From Corallium rubrum (Eukaryota > Cnidaria > Anthozoa > Scleralcyonacea > Coralliidae), in the NCBI GenBank assembly GCA_964035015.1, contig OZ036006.1, forward strand, positions 1,362,269-1,426,268: DNA of 64,000 bases, written 5' to 3'. This document shows, piece after piece, positions 58,471 to 64,000 of this stretch. Made by a program: the position numbers and the translations under genes. The stretch's first letter is position 1. Each line of letters opens with the position of its first letter. The notes beneath the pieces are model-generated. The model was given only the letters and a program-made list of their open reading frames with translations. It was not told where the DNA came from and ran no database searches.

Positions 58471-60939
58471 AGAAAGACATTTAAGGGAGTTGTCATTATC
58501 TATGGGGAGGGGGGGAGGGGAGGAGGCAAATAAAGTTTCACTCCCATATATAGAGGGGTCAGAAACGTTTTACTCTAGAGAAAGGGGGGGGGGTCAAAAC
58601 AATTTGAGGCTTAAATACCATGTCTAGAGTTCTGATTTTTAAAATTGTCATGAATGCATGACATTGACCTTTTTGCATTTGCATACTATAAAAAAAAGCA
58701 CAAATGGATAAAACATTTTGTAAACTTTTCCTCTTCTGATTAACTGTGAATATAATACCATTCTAATAATACCACTGTACTAAGTTTTCGGGTTATTGAC
58801 TAATTAAGTTTGATCTTGAATATTATTACAAAAAATTTAGAAGACACAGTGATTTTAAACATGTGGCATTCATTGTCCTGTTATTAAATGATAAATATTA
58901 AACAAGAAATGTTAAATAAAATATCTTGTGCTATTTTGAATATATTATTTTAAATTTGGCTCATCTATACACCGGTCTTTGTTCGTATGAGGGTAATTTA
59001 TTGGTATGGAAAACAGCACTGGCATAGCCAAGGGGGCTGAGGGGGACATCGCCCCCTGAATGGTCTCCAAGACCATTCTCATGAAAAGTTTAAATCTGTG
59101 GAGAAACTTGTAAGGGGGGGGGGGGGGGGTTACAGTTGTTTTAAGGCCAAGTGAGTGGATCAGTAATGTGTTATATATATAGCAGGCATGTATATATATG
59201 CTATAAATTACTAAGGGTCTATTAATAAAATGCCTCCAACTTGTTTTAATTTACATTTACTACTAGTTTATAAATAAATCTAAAGATATTCTGACGTGTA
59301 TCATTCTATGTTAATTCTGGTCCCCGAGCCAGGGTGCTAATCCCGACTGGCGTAAAATAGCTTATACACGAGTTTACAAGGCCGGTCAAATCTCGCATCG
59401 AGTTTATTTATATAGGAGTATGGTAGGTCATTTGCCCGGCTAGGATTTTTGGGCACTGGTAACTTATTGAGCAAAATCTTTTCACCAAGAATGTGTTTTT
59501 GGTGAAAAAAAAATACATAAATATACAATGGAAAGAGAAAATGCAGTTCAATAAAGCAAGAAAACTTTAAGGGGATGACAAGAACTATTGACTCGAAGGA
59601 AAAGCATTGAGGAAAAGTCGAAAAGATTGAGAAAACCGAAAACGTATACAGAACTGTCACAACGACAACGAAACAGCGGAAGAGAAGAAAGTTATTTGCT
59701 TAGCAAAGAAAAGGGAAGCTAACAAACTGAGGCAGTGAGAAAAACGGTAAATATTTATACTACAGAGAGAAGGCAACGGGAAAGTGTAGTGCATGATTAT
59801 AGCGAGAGAAACGGCAAGGTTTAAAACAGCTGTTTTCTGGCATTGTGACAAGCGTTTTTCCTGTTTTCACATCAATATTTTCAAATAAGTTGGGTTTTTT
59901 CCACCTTGACAGTGATGTCCGATTAATACTGTTTATTTTCGCTTTGTTTCAATTGCTGGTTTTAAAGTTATTACAGTTTATTTTGCCGACGTGTCTTGCT
60001 GAAGACGCCAGTCTAGATCGAGTTTTTCTATAGGATGTGGCATATTTTCTTGATTATTTTTATTTATTTTCAAATCAAGATCTGCATTTTGCTTCATCTC
60101 GCTGGTCCAATTAGACTGTGGTTTCTTTTCATCTATATTATATTTTGTTGTTGAGCTATTAATTTTCAGATTACGTTGCTTCAGTACTGTCGTTTTAATA
60201 AATGCATGCATGGATTAACCTTGCAAGATCGGAGCTATCATTTCCTTCAAATTATGAAGCTTAACCAACTACTAAAACCACCATCTGATTAGACAACCTT
60301 TTTAAACAAAACCTCACCCCCATACCACCCCCCGGAAACCCTAAACCTAATCACACCCCCCGGAAACCCTAAACCTAACCACAACCCTCCGGAAAAATGT
60401 CCCACCTCTCATACCCCGACCACTACACCCCTATAGAATTTTTACCTTTATGTGTTCAAGTTTAACATCCCGCTTGTGGGATGGTTTTATTAGATGGTTA
60501 AGCTTCATAATTTGAAACCGATGATACCTCAGATCGTTGACATTTTCATTGATTTTTTCCCATCAAAACATATACGTGGAAGCCATTTAAAGGCTTACTA
60601 AAAAAACCCTTTCAAAACCTCGAGTAAACAAAATATGCTTTATAACCAGACTATCCTCTGCTACCAGAGTTTATTTAAGTACTCTTTTCTTGAACCACTG
60701 TCACATGATTATTTTCGACTGAAAATTTTCCTTTGGCTTTGAACATCGGGGAGGGGGTGGGTGGTGGATTACAAAAAAAAAAACACGTTAAAGCGGGCGA
60801 GGGGTTGTTGCGTTTATGTATTTCTAGTTTAATAATAGTAACAAAATTATGTAATTTATGGCTTTCAGATTACAATACTCTTAAATACTTGCTCTTGGGT
60901 TGGGGGGGGGGGGGGGGGGCAAGAACCTCGATCTCCTAG

Positions 60940-61016
60940 GGGGTCTGAGGGCATGCCACCCAAAAATGTTTTTGATTTCTAGGGTCTCTGAAACACTATT
61001 TCCTGCATTTTGAACC
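60940..61016. repeat. Diverged copy of the 'gatgatccccc' module
   Basis: The words agggtctctgaaac and atttcctgcattttga match the end of the module at 3240-3270 and its copies, but the rest has diverged. It is a separate, older copy inside the 5.2-kb element. Confidence 0.6.
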
Positions 61017-62336
61017 CTGGCTATGTACTGGAAAACAGTTGTACCTGTGCAATGTTCTGTCCCCATATAGTTAAGACTTCAGCTAGATACCTGTATAAAT
61101 AAATAATAATATATATATAAGAAAAACAATAATTGTAAAGAAATAATGAAATGTTAGTCTTGACACCTGAATAAATATTTTTATAGTTATTATATTTTCT
61201 GGATTATGGCTTTGCTGTGTGCATTTAAAAAATATGAAAATATTGGCATGTTTCTTTGACATTTAATAATACCCCACGGTGGTGCACCCCTAAAGTGTAT
61301 CGATTTGTGGTTATATAATTATAAATAAGATCTGACTGTGCAACATAAAACAAATAAATCTTATTTTCTATAGTTTTGTGCAATATATTTAAAACATGTC
61401 CAACAATATTGGAAAACAACAGAATTATTTACGTCCAGAAATTTCATTTCTAACTTAATCTTTTTGTACTATCATTCATTTGACCAGTTTACTAGATTTT
61501 AAAACTTACCTTAAGCTTTGTGGAGCTAGAATTGCAGCCAGTTGCTGACGCCATAACATTTGTAGAGTTGTCCAATTTTGCCTTGTTTCAATACCAGTGT
61601 TTTGGGAAGAAACGAGCTTCACAAGCTTTCAAATTAGTATTGTACGTACTGCTGGAACAAACTTTCTGTTATATCTCCAGAGTCATGTCCAATGAGAACA
61701 GTTAAGTGATGATTTTCCGCTTTTCATTTTCATCAAGACATTCTGGGCTGAAAACTCACACACTTGTTGTACGTAATTTCCGCCAGAAAAACATTCGCAA
61801 AAAGACGTCAAAGTTTGAATAAACATCCATCGTTTTTTATGTTAATTCAGCAATAACTGTTGTTTGTTTTTCCATGCCAGACTGTTTTACAAAGCGCTCA
61901 GCAACTCTTCAGTCTCTTGCCTTTTTTTTCTGACGAAGTCACGAAAAATTCGTGTCGCGACACGCTGTTACCGCGGGAAAATCCACGCAGTTTTCAACAG
62001 CTCTGATACAACCTGTTCAACGTGGCTGTTACAGTGCTGATATCGTCAGTCCTGATTTATCTGATACCAACAGCTTCCATCAGTGCTGTTGCCCCATCAT
62101 AGCTGTTACAGCCTGTTCTTACAGACGGCTACAGATCTGTTGTCAACATACCTGTATCATTCTTTTATATCAGACTGATACAGCACTGACAGACCAACAG
62201 TCTGTTGCAGTCTGATGCTGTCAGTTCTGAACAATCTGTGGACGTCAACAGCCTGATACAGCTATGATATCATACCTGTATCAGGCCTGAAGCTGCAACA
62301 GGCTGTAACAGACCTGTGGCGTTTTTAGGTGTGTAC

Positions 62337-62727
62337 CTTATCACCGTCGGTGTTCGACGACATTCCAATTTTCATCGCTTTATCGCTGTGCCTGTTGCTT
62401 TCTTTTTGTAAACACAGGCAAAAGTTCGTAAATTTTCTAGTGTATCAATTTTCACTAATAGTTTACCCTCATTTAATAGTTTAAATTAGTTCAAAGTAAA
62501 CAAAGAGAATTTTCAGACCGAAAAACCTTGCAGATTTGTTGGAAAAAAAGGCAGTCCTCTGAGGTTCACTGTTGCTAAGTAACAAAGCGACCAATCACAT
62601 GCAAGTACTGTTGATCAAGGAACCAATGAAGTGCAAGTAATGTTGCCCTGAACTACAAAAAAATTCCCCCTTCAATAGTCAATCATATTCATGTAATTTT
62701 GCCCTGTATATTAAAGACTTACTAGAA
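62337..62727. repeat. End of U4, continuing the text interrupted at 57109
   Basis: Matches 39855-40215 of U3 (ctttatcgctgtgcctgttg, tagtgtatcaattttcac). It stops at ttaaagacttact, where U3 goes on into the inverted arm at 40214. Confidence 0.8.
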
Positions 62728-64000
62728 ATACATGAACGCAATAACCCCTCGCCCGCTTTTGCATGAATTTTTGTAAATACCTCCTGATCTTCCCCTTGCG
62801 CTCTTTTTTATTGGGGGACTGGAAATGAGTTAAAATATAGTTTTAATTCTAGTAGAATATTTGAAATAAAAAAAACTGCAGTTTTAATAAATCTATCTTT
62901 TTAAGGAAAAAGTAACGAGGAACAAAAAAAAATTTAAGGATGATATTTCGTGAAAAATATTGAGATAAAGGAAATTGCACGTCGCTTCCAGGGTTTGAAC
63001 TCGACCATATTACCGTGCAAGTCGACTATAGCGAGGTTCAGATCACACTTCCACTACCACTACCGCTACCATAAATATAATTAAGCATGGCAAATATTGT
63101 TTTTACGTTCAGTAATGGTCGCAGGTCTCAAACCTAGTGCAAAAAGAAAGCGTTTGACGGTACTAGGATTAAAACCAACTACCACTACAGAACGAAAAAA
63201 CAAACATTACACCAGTTTAACCACATTTACGGTAGCGGTAGCGGTAGTGGAAGTGTGATCTGAACCTCGCTTATGTTAACCATCAGACTACCGAGGCAGG
63301 CCGGGAAAACCCCCAAATATTAGGGTTATATTGTATACTTCTTTCTCTCCATGTTTACAAAAAACATCGCTACAGCATCTGAAAAAAATTTTGCCTGCCA
63401 CGACAATCTTTTATGACATTTCAAAGTGCTGAAATTGTTTTCACCTACATGTTAATAAATATTTCAACAGCATTTGTACGTTTTACAGAAGAAAAAATGC
63501 TCCTTTTCCGATTTTTATGCCAAATTATGGACAAGCTACGTTAGTCACAAGTGGTTTTGACAATAAGAAAACTATTTGAAAAACGATATTAAGACGGCAG
63601 CCACAGATAAAATTTTAAGGACACACAAAAGAGAAAACAAAATTAACAGTGATAGGATATACGTAAGGAAAGTGGGAAACTCGAACAGTTTTGCTACTAA
63701 ATGTTCGTGCTTACTGAGAGCGGCTGCTCTATATTTTTACCGTAAACTTAAACCGTTTCACCGGCCTTTATTTCTTCGTCGGTTTTCAAGTTTCACTCTT
63801 GCTTTCTCCTCCTTTTGAGTTTCGGTTTGACGGGTTTCCTTCTACTCAAGACGTTGTTTTGCTTTATACGTAGACGTTGATTTGTTTCTATTCTTTCAAA
63901 AGTGATATACGTTTCCCAAAAACTCCTTTCTCAAGTCTTTTTGTCAAGAATAAATTATGTTGTTAGTTCAAATCTTTTTGTCAAGAACTATATTGTCCCC
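62728..64000. other. DNA outside the array, no gene recognised
   Basis: AT-rich sequence without recognisable genes apart from the inverted repeat below. An 80-codon frame at 63576-63818 has no motif. The words tctttttgtcaagaa recur at 63937 and 63977, perhaps the start of a tandem repeat beyond the window. Confidence 0.45.
63032..63274. repeat. Inverted repeat with ~45-bp arms
   Basis: agcgaggttcagatcacac and ttccactaccactaccg pair with cggtagtggaagtgtgatc and tgaacctcgct on the right. gaggttcagatc resembles a tRNA B box, but no cloverleaf closes, so this is at most a tRNA-derived SINE pair. Confidence 0.75.

Larger units (their letters stand above)
57110..62332. mobile_element. 5.2-kb TIR element with subterminal palindromic motifs
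   Basis: The ends are acacgtaaaaacgc and gcgtttttaggtgt, flanked by GTAC at 57106-57109 and 62333-62336. The empty site gtacatgtaccttatcac is kept at about 38780, 39845 and 56910. Both ends (57125-57300 and 61965-62320) are crowded with ctgttacag, ctgatacag and ctgtatcag words. No transposase is recognised inside; minus-strand 59337-59660 and plus-strand 59845-60033 frames have no family resemblance. The superfamily is unassigned; a 4-bp duplication and ACAC ends are the main clues. Confidence 0.82.
41764..62727 (+). repeat. Unit copy U4
   Basis: Starts near agagtaataatctgttgtt, 14.0 kb after U3. It is enlarged by the gypsy element and the 5.2-kb TIR element. It lacks the P4/P5 block and the ~540-bp insert of U2 and U3. 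A ~710-bp block is duplicated in tandem at 52673-54115. Confidence 0.85.

Noticed and set aside
59337-59660. Minus-strand frame with NKLPVPKNPSRANDLPYSY and RFDRPCKLVYKLF
   Set aside because: It looks somewhat protein-like, but I recognise no family, it has one copy, and the splice context is uncertain.
62990-63060. tRNA gene on the minus strand
   Set aside because: B-box-like gagttcaaaccc is present, but the T-arm does not pair and no acceptor stem closes.

Overview
The window looks like non-coding, transposon-packed DNA from an animal nuclear genome. It is AT-rich, with long (AT)n and (ATT)n tracts, spliced-type signals, a metaviral LTR retrotransposon, non-LTR retrotransposon remnants, tRNA- and 5S-like SINE pieces and dozens of palindromic miniature elements. 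The style of these elements, including the repeated 'gagcgcagcgaacgag' hairpin loops, suggests a marine invertebrate, most likely a cnidarian. That taxonomic reading is an inference. I found no host protein-coding gene I can defend, no rRNA or tRNA gene, and no CRISPR array.

Layout. Positions 1-830 are the end of a ~66-bp minisatellite. From about 2.1 kb the window is built of four direct copies of one long unit: U1 about 2094-13690, U2 13691-27719, U3 27720-41763 and U4 41764-62727. The copies share the same ordered modules: palindromic elements carrying 'gtttacacgatgccggtac', a GC-rich 'gatgatccccc' module, a conserved 34-codon micro-ORF, further palindromic MITEs, an (ATT)n tract, a reverse-oriented LINE 3' fragment and a palindromic element M. 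They differ by private or shared insertions, so each copy serves as an empty site for insertions in the others. This dates and delimits elements directly from sequence.

Insertions. U1 carries a hAT-like MITE (9709-10097) and a Helentron-like element (10115-12399). U2 carries a 3.2-kb insert (17979-21199) with a 2-kb foldback palindrome inside, and a 2.9-kb element with perfect 34-bp TIRs (22707-25624). U3 carries a Dong/R4-type LINE (34369-36185) inside its (ATT)n tract, and several TIR elements. U4 carries an LTR retrotransposon of Ty3/gypsy type (42089-48844) and a 5.2-kb TIR element (57110-62332).

The gypsy element is the only place where genes work together. Gag ends in a zinc knuckle and overlaps Pol, with a perfectly phased GGGAAAC slippery heptamer for -1 frameshifting. 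Pol begins with a MYND-type zinc finger, followed by protease, reverse transcriptase and RNase H. Integrase lies in a third frame. Two frame breaks and a lost RNase H aspartate suggest this copy is defective, although its LTRs differ at only two of 192 positions. Positions 62728-64000 leave the array and hold only an inverted repeat.
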